Source: Bifidobacterium breve | GTDB lineage: Bacteria; Actinomycetota; Acidimicrobiia; Acidimicrobiales; Ilumatobacteraceae | Direction: 5' to 3' | DNA length: 42,657 bases | Assembly (NCBI GenBank): GCA_945896935.1 | Contig: CAMDER010000001.1 | Location: forward strand, 1-42,657 | The notes under the pieces: generated by a model | The model's input: the letters and a program-made list of their open reading frames with translations, nothing else | Told to the model about the DNA's origin: nothing | The model's database searches: none | Made by a program: the position numbers and the translations under genes | In this document: positions 1 through 8,411 of the stretch, piece after piece | How the letters are laid out: the number at the start of each line of letters is the position of its first letter | Position numbering within the stretch: position 1 is the first letter of the stretch

Positions 1-1994
1 GGGAAAATTTCAACTCGTGCGAGGAACGGTTCGTCGGGCGTCACTGACATGACGTCAGACTCAAAGTAGTCATGCACTGGACGAAGTTCGGTACTGGTCG
101 ATTTGTTGAGTGCACGAAGGCTGGCTCGGAGCCATCCGCTCTGGACATACGTTTCCGATCCGTCGGGACGAATTTCGCTGATTGTTACTTCGAGGTCGGT
201 GTCGGCGGCTTCTGTGGAAATCCACAGGTCGGCAGATCCTGGTCCGACGATGACAATGTCCTCTGTTAATGCAGCTGTCGTGAAAACTGCGGCAGTGCCT
301 TCTGGGTTGCGCACCCAGTTCCACTGAATATTGGCATCCCAAATACTTCCTTCGCCCCCGAAGAATGTCTCGGGAGTTGCTGACGGGTCGGCGGTGTAGT
401 CAGTACTACTGGTCTGTGCGACATCGGTGCCAAGGGTTCCGGTATCGCCCAAGTTGTAGCGAAGAGTTTGTGCTTCCGGAATCGGCCAAGCGGAGAAATC
501 GGCACGCCAACGATTCAGCGGTGTGCCTGGTGCTTGACCATCTGCGGCGCCCTCTTCGAAGAGAATGCGCACGGAAGGTTCGCTTTCAAAAATCTTGAGA
601 GCTTGCTCGAAGGTCATTCCAGTAAAACGATTCTCTTGCACAATTGGCGTCGCGACTTTGAAAACTGATGGAGTCAAAACCATCGCAATCACACTGGCGG
701 CACTGAGATCAGGAACTTTCTTGGCGACATACAGGCTTAAGAACTCGGCGTAACGAGGGAACACGGCCGGTCCGAGTGATTCAGTATGCAGACCATTGAC
801 CAAAGTGGTGTACATGTGCGGCGCACCCGTGAACTTGTCAATGAATGCGGGGAAGTGTCCGCCGGTTTGCTCGTCTTGCCAGGCTCCTGCCAAGAAAACT
901 GGAACATTGATTTTGTCAACAAACATTGATGGGTTGATGGAGTCTCCAACCTCGGGAGCGTAGAACACGTTGTCATTGATTTCTTTGATGAGGTCGGGGT
1001 TTTGCAAACGTAATTTTTGGTTGTCGGCACAGATTGTGTCGCCAGAATCTGCCATCTCTTTTGACCATCCTTGGCCATAGACAGCGGCACTATCCATGCG
1101 TTCTTTTGTCCACTTCACTGCGAATCCAGTGTTCAAAATTCCGCCTGGTCGCAATGTGCTGCGTGCGCTGTCGTCGATGACTGAGAGCGGCGTGATTGCG
1201 GCGAGGCTTGGCGGTTGTGTTGCGGCCACAAAAAGTTGGCTGATGCCGGGGTAACTGATGCCGACCATGCCGACTTCATTGTCAAGTACCCACGGTTGCG
1301 CAGCGATTGCTTCAATGGCGTCGTAGCCATCGAGTGATTGAGATTCTTCGAAGTAACGGAATGAACCGCCCGAGCAGCCCGTGCCGCGCATGTTGACTGC
1401 GACATAGGCATAGCCGAGGGTTGTGAAAAGTTGACCGAACGTGGTGTCGTTGGGATTGCTTGGTGCATAGCCCGAGTACTCGACGACGGTGGGGTACGGG
1501 CCGTCTTCAACCGGTCCAGGGAACATGACGTTGGTCGACAACGTGGTGCCGTCGCGGGTCGTTAAGTATCCAAAGCCAGGAGCCGGAAGTTCTTGGTCGG
1601 AATAAAAACTTTGTTCGGGAATAAACGTTGCGTCATAGACAACGACTTCAGCACTGGCGGCCGACATGTCAGCGTTGACAACTTTGTACAAGCCAACTTC
1701 AAGATTGCGGGCCAAGAAAGAGCCCTGTTCATCGGTAGTTCCTTCGGCGGCGACGGTTCCGTCTTGGGCTTGAATCTGTAGATCAGTGCCCGGTTCGGCG
1801 TCAATGACCGCAATTTGGTGGGCTCCAGGACGGACCGTATATGTGGCAAGCGGAAGTGGGGCCAGCGTGGTCGGTGCAACGGTCGCTGGTGCTTCGGTGG
1901 TGGCCGAATTGCTGTCGCTTGAGCAAGCGGCGAGTGTGACGATCGATGCGAAGGCGACAGTGACGCCCAAAATACGACGAGTAATGTGTGACAT
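1..1994 (-). CDS. Lipoprotein S15/CocE-family hydrolase (X-Pro dipeptidyl-peptidase type), 3' end outside window
   Basis: Secreted, lipid-anchored alpha/beta hydrolase of the CocE/NonD or X-Pro dipeptidyl-peptidase (S15) family; the substrate is unknown. About 664 residues are visible and the frame stays open to base 1. Residues 1-24 form a lipoprotein signal peptide with lipobox LAAC (Cys24), followed by a Thr/Ala/Pro linker and a beta-rich segment. The nucleophile motif GISYPG places Ser247, with Asp374 (GAWQDE) and His403 (NGLH) as likely triad partners. The visible C-terminal part, about residues 560-664, resembles the PepX_C jelly roll. The ATG start is preceded by AGGGG. It diverges from the M20 peptidase gene. 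The family is clear; peptidase versus esterase activity is not. Confidence 0.85.
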   Translation of the reverse strand, partial: MSHITRRILGVTVAFASIVTLAACSSDSNSATTEAPATVAPTTLAPLPLATYTVRPGAHQIAVIDAEPGTDLQIQAQDGTVAAEGTTDEQGSFLARNLEVGLYKVVNADMSAASAEVVVYDATFIPEQSFYSDQELPAPGFGYLTTRDGTTLSTNVMFPGPVEDGPYPTVVEYSGYAPSNPNDTTFGQLFTTLGYAYVAVNMRGTGCSGGSFRYFEESQSLDGYDAIEAIAAQPWVLDNEVGMVGISYPGISQLFVAATQPPSLAAITPLSVIDDSARSTLRPGGILNTGFAVKWTKERMDSAAVYGQGWSKEMADSGDTICADNQKLRLQNPDLIKEINDNVFYAPEVGDSINPSMFVDKINVPVFLAGAWQDEQTGGHFPAFIDKFTGAPHMYTTLVNGLHTESLGPAVFPRYAEFLSLYVAKKVPDLSAASVIAMVLTPSVFKVATPIVQENRFTGMTFEQALKIFESEPSVRILFEEGAADGQAPGTPLNRWRADFSAWPIPEAQTLRYNLGDTGTLGTDVAQTSSTDYTADPSATPETFFGGEGSIWDANIQWNWVRNPEGTAAVFTTAALTEDIVIVGPGSADLWISTEAADTDLEVTISEIRPDGSETYVQSGWLRASLRALNKSTSTELRPVHDYFESDVMSVTPDEPFLARVEIF

Positions 1995-2054
1995 TGGTTT
2001 CCCCTCAGTTAACTCAATCAACCTTAGAGCCTCGACATCAGGCACAATGGGTTC

Positions 2055-3176
2055 GTGCCTCAAGAAAAGATCGTGACCCCAGACCGCGAGTTGATGATTG
2101 GCGACGTTGGCCGACTTGTCGAAATTGAGTCGCCGTCTTTTGACATTGAAGCTTTAACAAAGAGTGCTCACGAGTTGGCTTCGATGATGGAGCAGCGTTT
2201 GGGTTTGCCGGCAACAATTGTTGATTGTGTCGCTGGCCCTCATGTGCATTGGGTCGGCGGCGGAACTCCAAAAGTTTTGATTGTCGGTCACCACGACACG
2301 GTGTTCCCTAAAGGAGCCCTTGCGGCGCGCCCATTTATGGTGGAAGGCGACAAAGCGACTGGCCCAGGAATTTTCGACATGAAAGCCGGAATCGTGCAAG
2401 CGATTCACGGTGTGGCTGCACTTGCTGACAAATCGGGTGTTGAGATTCTGATCACTTCCGATGAAGAAGTCGGTTCGTTTCATTCGCGCGATTTGATTAT
2501 TGAACGTGCGAAGGCTTGCGGTGCAGTTTTGGTTTTAGAACCCAGTGCCGATGGTGGGGCTTTGAAGACAGCGCGCAAGGGGACTGGCACGTTTGAGTTG
2601 CACGTGCATGGCCGAGCTTCACACGCTGGTCTTGAACCCGAAAAGGGTGTCAATGCGCTCGTCGAAGCGTCCGCGCAGATTTTGCGAATCAATACGTTTG
2701 GAAACGCTGATTTGGGAACAACCGTGACGCCGACAGTTGCCGTTGTTGGAACGGCCGACAATGTGGTGCCAGCACTGGCGAAGATTTCGATTGATGTGCG
2801 CGTCGTTGAAGCAGTCGAGCGCGAACGCGTCGATGCATTAATGAAATCGTTGGCGGTTGAAAATCCCGAGGCTCGTCTCGAGATTAAGGGTGGCTTTAAT
2901 CGTCCGCCGATGCCTCCGACTGCGTCAACGTGGTTGTTCCCGATGGCGGTCGAAGTGGCGCGAGAACTGGGCTTGCCCGAAATGCAAGGTGTTGCCGTGG
3001 GCGGCGGGTCTGATGGCAACTTCACGGCAGCCGCGGGTGTAGCGACTCTTGATGGACTCGGAGCGGTTGGCGGAGGAGCCCATGCTGATCACGAATGGGT
3101 TGATGTCAGCCTGATGCCGGGTCGCGCAGTGCTCATCGCCGGCCTCGTCGCCCGCCTCCAACAAAACCGCAATTAA
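2055..3176 (+). CDS. M20-family metallopeptidase (carboxypeptidase G2/ArgE/DapE-like)
   Basis: Predicted zinc-dependent exopeptidase or deacylase, 373 residues. The M20 metal and catalytic residues are all visible: His79-x-Asp81 in GHHDTVFP, Asp108 in GPGIFDMKAG, Glu137-Glu138 in TSDEEVGS, Glu162 and His343 near the C-terminus. A dimerisation domain is inserted at about residues 175-285. No signal peptide is seen, so it is probably cytoplasmic. The start used is GTG; in-frame GTG 2073, TTG 2091 and ATG 2094 are alternatives, and no strong Shine-Dalgarno sequence decides between them. It diverges from the S15 lipoprotein gene with only 60 bp between, possibly hinting at linked peptide use. The substrate cannot be assigned. 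Confidence 0.9.
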   Translation: MPQEKIVTPDRELMIGDVGRLVEIESPSFDIEALTKSAHELASMMEQRLGLPATIVDCVAGPHVHWVGGGTPKVLIVGHHDTVFPKGALAARPFMVEGDKATGPGIFDMKAGIVQAIHGVAALADKSGVEILITSDEEVGSFHSRDLIIERAKACGAVLVLEPSADGGALKTARKGTGTFELHVHGRASHAGLEPEKGVNALVEASAQILRINTFGNADLGTTVTPTVAVVGTADNVVPALAKISIDVRVVEAVERERVDALMKSLAVENPEARLEIKGGFNRPPMPPTASTWLFPMAVEVARELGLPEMQGVAVGGGSDGNFTAAAGVATLDGLGAVGGGAHADHEWVDVSLMPGRAVLIAGLVARLQQNRN

Positions 3177-3178
3177 CT

Positions 3179-3231
3179 CGCCACTTTGGAAGATAGTTGC
3201 CGCCTAGCGGCAGCCATATTCCAAAGTGGCG
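3179..3231. terminator. Nested palindrome between convergent genes, probable bidirectional terminator
   Basis: A 13-bp perfect inverted repeat (CGCCACTTTGGAA at 3179-3191, TTCCAAAGTGGCG at 3219-3231) encloses a second stem TGCCGC/GCGGCA with a CTA loop. It starts 2 bp after the M20 stop and ends 10 bp before the argG stop, so it would fold in both transcripts. No T-run follows on either strand, so it is not a classic intrinsic terminator. Confidence 0.6.
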
Positions 3232-3241
3232 GAAAATAGGG

Positions 3242-4564
3242 TTAGTCGAGTTCGAGGAGGTTGGTGCCGGCGGCCAAAGTTCCGGCCTCGCGGTAAATTG
3301 CCAACTTGCTGCGGCTGTCCTCAATATCAAGATTACGCATCGTCAACTGTCCGATTCGATCGAGCGGTCCAAACGGCTGATCCTCAACTCGTTCCATGCT
3401 CAAACGCTCGGGTGAATAGGTGAGATGTGGTCCGGTCGTATCAAGCACCGTGTAATCGTCGCCACGACGTAAACGCAACGTGACCTCACCAGTGATCGCC
3501 GAACCGACCCATCGCATGATTGGTTCGCGCAACATGAGGCTCTGGGGATCAAACCAACGACCTTCGTACAGCAGTCGACCCAAGCGCCGACCCATGGTGC
3601 GGTAATTCTCGATCGTGCCTTCGTTGTGAATAGCTGTCACAAGTCGTTCATAGGCAATGTGCAACAACGCCAAACCAGGAGCTTCATAAATACCACGGCT
3701 CTTTGCTTCGATGATGCGGTTTTCGATTTGATCGCTCATGCCAAGTCCGTGGCGACCACCGATGCGGTTGGCTTCATGTACCAACTCAACTTGATCAGCA
3801 AATTCTTGATCATTGATTGCAACTGGCCAGCCTTCATGGAAACGAATTTTCACCGTTTCAGTCGTGATCACAACATCTTCTCGATAGTGCGCAACGCCCA
3901 TGATGGGCTCGACAATTTCCATTGACGTTGACAACTCTTCAAGCAACTTGGCTTCGTGTGTTGCTCCCCAGATGTTGGCATCGGTGCTATATGCCTTTTC
4001 GGTGCTCGCGCGGTATGGCAAATTATTTGCCAACAAGAACTCACTCATTTCGGTACGACCGCCGAGTTCAGAAACAAACGCCTCATCGAGCCATGGCTTG
4101 TACACGCGTAACTTGGGATTGACCATCAGTCCGTAACGGTAGAAACGCTCAATGTCGTTGCCCTTATATGTTGAGCCATCGCCCCAGATGTCAACTCCGT
4201 CTTCATGCATGGCGCGAACGAGCAAAGTTCCGGTGACAGCGCGGCCAAGTGGAGTGGTATTGAAATAGGTCTTGCCGGCAGTGCTGATATGAAAAGCCCC
4301 GCATTGCAAAGCCATCAAACCTTCACGAACTAATTCGGAGCGGCAATCAATGAGGCGGGCTTCTTGGGCGCCGTATTCTTTGGCTCGATCGGGGATGCTC
4401 GATAGGTCGGGCTCGTCTGGCTGACCGAGGTCGGCGGTGTAGCAATAGGGGATAGCACCCTTGGCGCGCATCCATGCCACGGCCGCAGAAGTATCGAGTC
4501 CGCCCGAGAATGCGATTCCGACTCGTTCGCCGATGGGGAGAGATGTAAGGACCTTGGCCGACAT
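3242..4564 (-). CDS. argG: Argininosuccinate synthase
   Basis: Catalyses ATP-dependent condensation of citrulline and aspartate in arginine biosynthesis, in the cytoplasm. The 440-residue product resembles the long E. coli-type ArgG. The N-terminal ATP loop AFSGGLDTS is visible, followed by YTADLGQPDEPD, the block CGAFHISTAGKTYFNTTPLGRAVTGT, IWGDGSTYKGNDIERFYRYG and RIGGRHGLGMSDQIENRIIEAKSRGIYEAPG. The frame is open upstream to 4882, but that extension lacks similarity and overlaps the divergent phosphatase gene. ATG 4564 gives the family-like N-terminus MSAKVLTSLPIGERVGIAFSG. No Shine-Dalgarno is present, but TAGCGT sits 8 nt upstream, suggesting a leaderless message. No other arginine gene is nearby. 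Confidence 0.96.
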   Translation of the reverse strand: MSAKVLTSLPIGERVGIAFSGGLDTSAAVAWMRAKGAIPYCYTADLGQPDEPDLSSIPDRAKEYGAQEARLIDCRSELVREGLMALQCGAFHISTAGKTYFNTTPLGRAVTGTLLVRAMHEDGVDIWGDGSTYKGNDIERFYRYGLMVNPKLRVYKPWLDEAFVSELGGRTEMSEFLLANNLPYRASTEKAYSTDANIWGATHEAKLLEELSTSMEIVEPIMGVAHYREDVVITTETVKIRFHEGWPVAINDQEFADQVELVHEANRIGGRHGLGMSDQIENRIIEAKSRGIYEAPGLALLHIAYERLVTAIHNEGTIENYRTMGRRLGRLLYEGRWFDPQSLMLREPIMRWVGSAITGEVTLRLRRGDDYTVLDTTGPHLTYSPERLSMERVEDQPFGPLDRIGQLTMRNLDIEDSRSKLAIYREAGTLAAGTNLLELD

Positions 4565-4572
4565 AAGTTCTG

Positions 4573-4578
4573 ACGCTA
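4573..4578 (-). promoter_or_regulatory. Candidate -10 box for leaderless argG
   Basis: TAGCGT on the minus strand lies 8 nt upstream of the argG ATG at 4564, where no Shine-Dalgarno sequence is seen. It fits the TANNNT rule for actinobacterial -10 elements; no -35 element is evident. Confidence 0.4.
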
Positions 4579-4633
4579 TCGGTTCGGCCCACCTGAGTCG
4601 GGTGACTATTAGGCGGCATATCGTAGGTATTGC

Positions 4634-5146
4634 ATGAATGACGCCATGAACATCGCTATGAATCTTGATGGGGGCATACACGAGATTCCGTTGCCGACGC
4701 TCGCTGGCCGATTGTGGTTGTGTGGCAAACACTTCATCGGACCCGATCCAGAACGAGCCTTGACGAGCGTGAATGCCGATCACGTCGTGTGTCTGGTTCA
4801 CGAACGTGAATTGCGCGATCGCTACGACGGCTATATCTCGTGGCTGCAGTTGACCGATTGCGCCACGTGGTATCCCATTCACGATTTATCATCGCCACCG
4901 CTCGCCGAAATTCTGCCCGTCTATCAAGGGGTCGTTGATCGTTTGAGTCGGGGCGAGTCGGTGGTCGTACATTGCGCGGCCGGCATTGGACGGGCGGGCA
5001 CGTTGGCGGTTGCGGTGTGTCAACTATCGGGCATGCCACTCAACGATGCACTTGCGCATGTCCGCAAGCATCGGCCAGGGGCGGGACCCGAAGTTGGTAG
5101 TCAGTTAGACGCAGTTATTGCGCTTGAAGAATCGCTGAGTCGGTAG
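4634..5146 (+). CDS. Dual-specificity/tyrosine-type protein phosphatase family protein
   Basis: Small cytoplasmic phosphatase-like protein of 170 residues. The cysteine phosphatase P-loop HCAAGIGRAGT (HCxxGxxR) gives nucleophile Cys114 and Arg120, and Asp84 in PIHDLSSPP is the probable general acid, so it looks catalytically intact. The N-terminal part resembles dual-specificity phosphatase folds. The start is ATG 4634; ATG 4646 and 4658 are in frame and possible. It diverges from argG by about 70 bp, and its last 46 bp overlap the convergent membrane-protein gene. The substrate is unknown and could be a phosphoprotein or a small phosphorylated metabolite. Confidence 0.85.
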   Translation: MNDAMNIAMNLDGGIHEIPLPTLAGRLWLCGKHFIGPDPERALTSVNADHVVCLVHERELRDRYDGYISWLQLTDCATWYPIHDLSSPPLAEILPVYQGVVDRLSRGESVVVHCAAGIGRAGTLAVAVCQLSGMPLNDALAHVRKHRPGAGPEVGSQLDAVIALEESLSR

Positions 5147-5607
5147 CGGCCAGCAAATGCTCCAGCCATCAAGCCCCCGCCGGCGATAGCAAGAATCAGA
5201 GTAACGATTGCGCTGCCCGGCGAGTTGTGGCGATCTACAACGGCAAGTATCACGAGAATAATCGTGGGAATGATCGAGATGTAGCAGACCTGCGGCCCAT
5301 GAAAGAGCGACCATAAAGCTGTCGCCATTAAAGGGAAGCACGCCGCTAGGACCAAAAGAGTCAAGGTCATTGCATTCCATCGTTGATCATCAAGCCAGAT
5401 CACGGGTCGACCAATTATTTGCGATGAAGCACCAAGACAAACGAGGGCAAACATATTGAACAACCAACCCAGAGCGATGACTCGCCCCCAGGCTGGAGTC
5501 AGACGGTGTTGCTGACCTGCATTTGGGAAAAATGTGAAAACCACGGTTTCGGTCGGCTGATTGTGAGAGCCATGCCCTAGATAATCCTGATGATCAATAT
5601 CGCTCAC
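5101..5607 (-). CDS. Hypothetical four-helix membrane protein
   Basis: Unrecognised 168-residue protein. After a polar N-terminus of about 40 residues it has four hydrophobic segments near 44-63, 81-103, 108-125 and 134-152, joined by short charged loops, and ends with a Ser-rich tail. This periodic hydrophobicity argues for a real integral membrane protein. The start is GTG. No good Shine-Dalgarno is present, but TAAGTT lies 6 nt upstream, mirroring TAACTT upstream of the divergent glycosyltransferase. The 3' end overlaps the phosphatase gene by 46 bp tail to tail. No function can be given. Confidence 0.7.
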   Translation of the reverse strand: MSDIDHQDYLGHGSHNQPTETVVFTFFPNAGQQHRLTPAWGRVIALGWLFNMFALVCLGASSQIIGRPVIWLDDQRWNAMTLTLLVLAACFPLMATALWSLFHGPQVCYISIIPTIILVILAVVDRHNSPGSAIVTLILAIAGGGLMAGAFAGRYRLSDSSSAITASN

Positions 5608-5613
5608 CTCGCC

Positions 5614-5619
5614 AACTTA
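5614..5619 (-). promoter_or_regulatory. Candidate -10 box for the four-helix membrane protein gene
   Basis: TAAGTT (minus strand) is 6 nt before GTG 5607 and fits a leaderless TANNNT -10 element. It pairs with the divergent box at 5649-5654. Confidence 0.35.
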
Positions 5620-5648
5620 CCCGAAGTACAGGCTGCACAAACAGGCGA

Positions 5649-5654
5649 TAACTT
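5649..5654 (+). promoter_or_regulatory. Candidate -10 box for the GT2 gene
   Basis: TAACTT is 6 nt before GTG 5661 and fits a leaderless TANNNT element. The intergenic space to the divergent gene is only 53 bp. Confidence 0.35.
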
Positions 5655-5660
5655 GCAGGT

Positions 5661-6422
5661 GTGGCCACAGAATCGGCGATTCCCCATTTTCAGAAACTCT
5701 CGTTCTTCTTTCCCATGTGGAACGAAGAGGCGTACATTGGCCGCACTTTGTCGGCAGCTCATGAAGCTGGTCGTTCATTGATCGATGTTGGTGAGATTGC
5801 CGACTACGAAATTTTGATAATTGATGATGCATCAACCGATTCAACTCCTCAGCTTGCCGACGCCGCTGCGGCGAATGATCCACGAGTTCGAGTGGTTCAT
5901 CATCCTAAGAATCGCAAACTTGGTGGCTCGATAAAAACTGGCTTTGCCAATGTGAACGGCGATTTGGTTTTGTATACCGACGCCGATCTTCCATTTGACA
6001 TGGTTGAACTACAAAAGGCTTGTCGCCTCATGCGTCAGTACGAAGCTGACGTCATCAGCGCCTACCGACTCGACAGAACAGGCGAAGGCTATGTGCGCAC
6101 GGTGTATTCGTTTTTCTATAACGCGCTCGTTCGTATTTTCTTTGGCCTCAAAATGCGGGACGTAAATTTTGCCTTCAAGTTGTGCCGCAATCGTATTTTT
6201 GAAAACATCTCGTTAAAGAGCGAAGGCTCATTTATTGACGCCGAATTAGTGATTCGGGCCAACAAGCTCGGCTATCACATCGTTCAGTTTGGTGTCGACT
6301 ATTTCCCTCGTACTCGAGGTGTTTCAACGTTGTCCTCGCCCAGCGTGATTGTCAAGATTCTCCGAGAAATGCGAGAATTGCGCCAAGAACTTCGGGCAAT
6401 TGAGCCCATCGTCACTAGGTGA
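5661..6422 (+). CDS. Family 2 glycosyltransferase (dolichol/polyprenyl-phosphate sugar synthase-like)
   Basis: Predicted inverting GT-A enzyme of 253 residues, probably moving a sugar from a nucleotide donor to a polyprenyl phosphate. The nucleotide-binding beginning FFFPMWNEEAYI and IDDASTD (54-60) is typical, and the metal-binding DxD lies in YTDADLPF (Asp107, Asp109). GGSIKTGF and the acceptor-region segment RDVNFAFKLCRN support the polyprenyl-phosphate mannose/glucose synthase subgroup. No C-terminal transmembrane helices are present, unlike the GtrB subgroup. The start is GTG with TAACTT 6 nt upstream. It is followed after 39 bp by an L,D-transpeptidase, suggesting an envelope context. 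Confidence 0.88.
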   Translation: MATESAIPHFQKLSFFFPMWNEEAYIGRTLSAAHEAGRSLIDVGEIADYEILIIDDASTDSTPQLADAAAANDPRVRVVHHPKNRKLGGSIKTGFANVNGDLVLYTDADLPFDMVELQKACRLMRQYEADVISAYRLDRTGEGYVRTVYSFFYNALVRIFFGLKMRDVNFAFKLCRNRIFENISLKSEGSFIDAELVIRANKLGYHIVQFGVDYFPRTRGVSTLSSPSVIVKILREMRELRQELRAIEPIVTR

Positions 6423-6447
6423 CTGGTCTAGCCGACTTGACCAGCGA

Positions 6448-6453
6448 TATCCT
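6448..6453 (+). promoter_or_regulatory. Candidate -10 box for the L,D-transpeptidase gene
   Basis: TATCCT lies 8 nt before GTG 6462, which has no Shine-Dalgarno sequence; it fits a leaderless TANNNT element. Confidence 0.4.
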
Positions 6454-6461
6454 GATTATTC

Positions 6462-7568
6462 GTGGTTAGTGAACAGCGCCCTCGACGATTGAACTCGCGT
6501 CGTACGCGCTCGTCCGCGTTGCAGCAATGGACGCCGGCAATCGCAGCAGCAGCAATTTTGTCGGCTGTTGTTTTAGTCGGAGCACTGGCCTCAAAAGACT
6601 CCTCATCTACTGACGGTCCAAATGAGTCAACGACGACGATCGCTCAAATAGTGACTCCGTCGTCCATGGTTCCTGTCACGAAGTTACCCCTGACGCAGAC
6701 ATACGGTCGAGGTGCTGCCGGCCCAGAAATCAAATTGATTCAAGATCGTCTGATTGAGTTGAAGTTTGATCCAGGGATTCCTGACGGAGCATTTGGGCAA
6801 CGTACTCAACAGGCGGTGTGGGCTTTTGAGAAACTGGTGATGGGAGTTCCGCGTGATCAAGTCACTGGCAAGGTGACACCCGAAATGTGGAGTCGCATGC
6901 AAGACCCGTTAGTGATTTTGCCGCGCCGACCCGATGCAACTCCGGATCACACAGAGATTTATTTGCCAGAGCAAGTGCTGATTGTTTTCCACGCAGATAC
7001 TCCTGTGGTGGTCACGCATATTGCCTCTGGAACAAACGAAGAGTGGTGTGAAGAAGTCACTATTTCACCAGGTGAACAAGATAACGAAACCGGTACTGAG
7101 GCGATTAAGAAAGGTGTCTGCGGATTGTCCTGGACGCCTGGCGGTATCTACAAGTTTTATCGCATGGTGGTCGGACGGCGTGAAAGTCAACTGGGTGGAA
7201 TGTACAACCCCGTGTATTTCAATAAAGGAATAGCAATACACGGCGCCAAAGAAGTTCCTGAATTTCCTGCCTCGCACGGATGTATCCGCATACCGATGCA
7301 TATCTCGGACTATTTCCAGTCGTTAGTCGCCAAAGGTGATCAAGTATTCGTTTTTGATGGCGTGAAAGATCCAGAGGCTTACGGCGCACAACCGCCGCGC
7401 TTTAATTGGGTTGATCCGAGTTACACAACGACAACGACCTCAACGACAACAACTGCACCCGCTGTTACATTGCCGCCAACAACATTGGCACCAGTAACGA
7501 CGCCCGTGACGACATCGAGTACGACGACAACTACAAGCACGACGACGGTGTCAGTTCCTGCTGCTTAG
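6462..7568 (+). CDS. L,D-transpeptidase (YkuD) with peptidoglycan-binding domain and Thr-rich tail
   Basis: Predicted cell-wall enzyme that forms 3-3 peptidoglycan cross-links or attaches proteins to the wall. The 368-residue protein has an Arg-rich N-terminus, one membrane helix or uncleaved signal at about 25-44, a peptidoglycan-binding_1 domain at about 80-145 (GPEIKLIQDRLIEL, DGAFGQRTQQAVWAFE) and a YkuD domain at about 160-300. The YkuD active site is intact: His260 in AIHGAK and Cys274 in SHGCIR. Residues after about 320 are a low-complexity Thr/Ser/Pro tail, similar to the tail of the His-rich protein at 26552. The GTG start lacks a Shine-Dalgarno sequence; TATCCT is 8 nt upstream. The gene converges on DUF305. 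Confidence 0.92.
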   Translation: MVSEQRPRRLNSRRTRSSALQQWTPAIAAAAILSAVVLVGALASKDSSSTDGPNESTTTIAQIVTPSSMVPVTKLPLTQTYGRGAAGPEIKLIQDRLIELKFDPGIPDGAFGQRTQQAVWAFEKLVMGVPRDQVTGKVTPEMWSRMQDPLVILPRRPDATPDHTEIYLPEQVLIVFHADTPVVVTHIASGTNEEWCEEVTISPGEQDNETGTEAIKKGVCGLSWTPGGIYKFYRMVVGRRESQLGGMYNPVYFNKGIAIHGAKEVPEFPASHGCIRIPMHISDYFQSLVAKGDQVFVFDGVKDPEAYGAQPPRFNWVDPSYTTTTTSTTTTAPAVTLPPTTLAPVTTPVTTSSTTTTTSTTTVSVPAA

Positions 7569-7607
7569 CTAGCCAAAGAATTCATCCATGGCGCCACATC
7601 GTGTGCC

Positions 7608-8249
7608 CTATCGGAGTGAATCAAGGATCGCTTGAAGTTCACCGACTTCTGCTTGTTGGCCCTTGATCATTGACTTGGCCATATTGATGACATCTTTGTT
7701 TGAGGCGTGTTCAATCGCGTAATTGGCCATAACGATTCCGCCTTTGTGATGGTTGATCATCAAGGTCGCAAATATCTTCGAAGCTTCGTCGCCCGTAGCC
7801 GCAGCCAGTGAGTCAAGTTCAGCTTGACTTGCGAGTCCGTCCATCTCATCGATCGGCATGGCATGACCCATCCACGTCATTGCGGTTCCAGTGTCATTGG
7901 CTTCAATGGCGTGAAAAGAACGAAGAAGTTGCACCATTCGGCCGTTCTCTAGTTGTTGTGACAGCAGAATTTCTTCAGCGATCATGTTGAGGCGTGGAAG
8001 TGGGTCTGGCACTGACGTTCGGTAGTAGTAGGCCATCTGAACGGCCTGATCATGGTGATAACGCATGTCTTGCAAGAACCCAACATCAACCTTGTTTTGA
8101 TCGGGTGTTGCGGCTGAGTCACCAAAGTAGTAGCCGATGCCAGCGCCGAGGATCAACATCGAAAGACCGATGGCAATGAAATTGAGAGGGTTTTGCCACC
8201 ACGGCAGAATCGTGATTTGTTCATCGAGACTTGTTTCCTGATTGCTCAT
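7608..8249 (-). CDS. DUF305 family membrane-anchored protein
   Basis: DUF305 proteins have a ferritin-like four-helix fold and are often linked to metal, especially copper, handling; the exact role here is unknown. The 213-residue protein has one N-terminal membrane segment (about 22-42) and then two matching halves, each opening with a His-His motif: MRYHHDQAVQMA (His65-His66) and INHHKGGIVMA (His167-His168). The middle segment MGHAMPIDEMDGL is also typical of the family. The domain is likely extracytoplasmic. The start is ATG with GGAG very close upstream. It converges on the L,D-transpeptidase gene and diverges from bioY by 162 bp. Confidence 0.88.
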   Translation of the reverse strand: MSNQETSLDEQITILPWWQNPLNFIAIGLSMLILGAGIGYYFGDSAATPDQNKVDVGFLQDMRYHHDQAVQMAYYYRTSVPDPLPRLNMIAEEILLSQQLENGRMVQLLRSFHAIEANDTGTAMTWMGHAMPIDEMDGLASQAELDSLAAATGDEASKIFATLMINHHKGGIVMANYAIEHASNKDVINMAKSMIKGQQAEVGELQAILDSLR

Positions 8250-8400
8250 ATCTCCAGCGTGTCACATTTGAACGTCAACTGGCATCAGGTGCAAAAGTTT
8301 GAACGGGGGCTTGTCGATCTTGGGGTGCTCAAAGCGCAAATTAGCGGAATTTGGAGTGGGCTGGGGTGGCTTGACCTTGGTAGATTTTAATTTCGCACTC

Positions 8401-8406
8401 AGGAGG
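8401..8406 (+). promoter_or_regulatory. Strong ribosome-binding site of bioY
   Basis: AGGAGG lies 5 nt before the ATG at 8412. It is the strongest Shine-Dalgarno sequence in the window and fixes the start. Confidence 0.85.
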
Positions 8407-8411
8407 TACGT

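Noticed and set aside
1133..1510. Minus-strand 125-codon frame beside the S15 gene frame
   Set aside because: It is an off-frame shadow; the true minus-strand frame runs unbroken from 1994 to base 1 with signal peptide and catalytic triad.
2480..3025. 181-codon minus-strand frame inside the M20 gene
   Set aside because: Ser/Thr/Arg-rich shadow of a well-supported metallopeptidase; no conserved motif.
4565..4882. N-terminal extension of argG by 106 codons
   Set aside because: The extension overlaps the divergent phosphatase gene and lacks similarity; ATG 4564 gives the family N-terminus.
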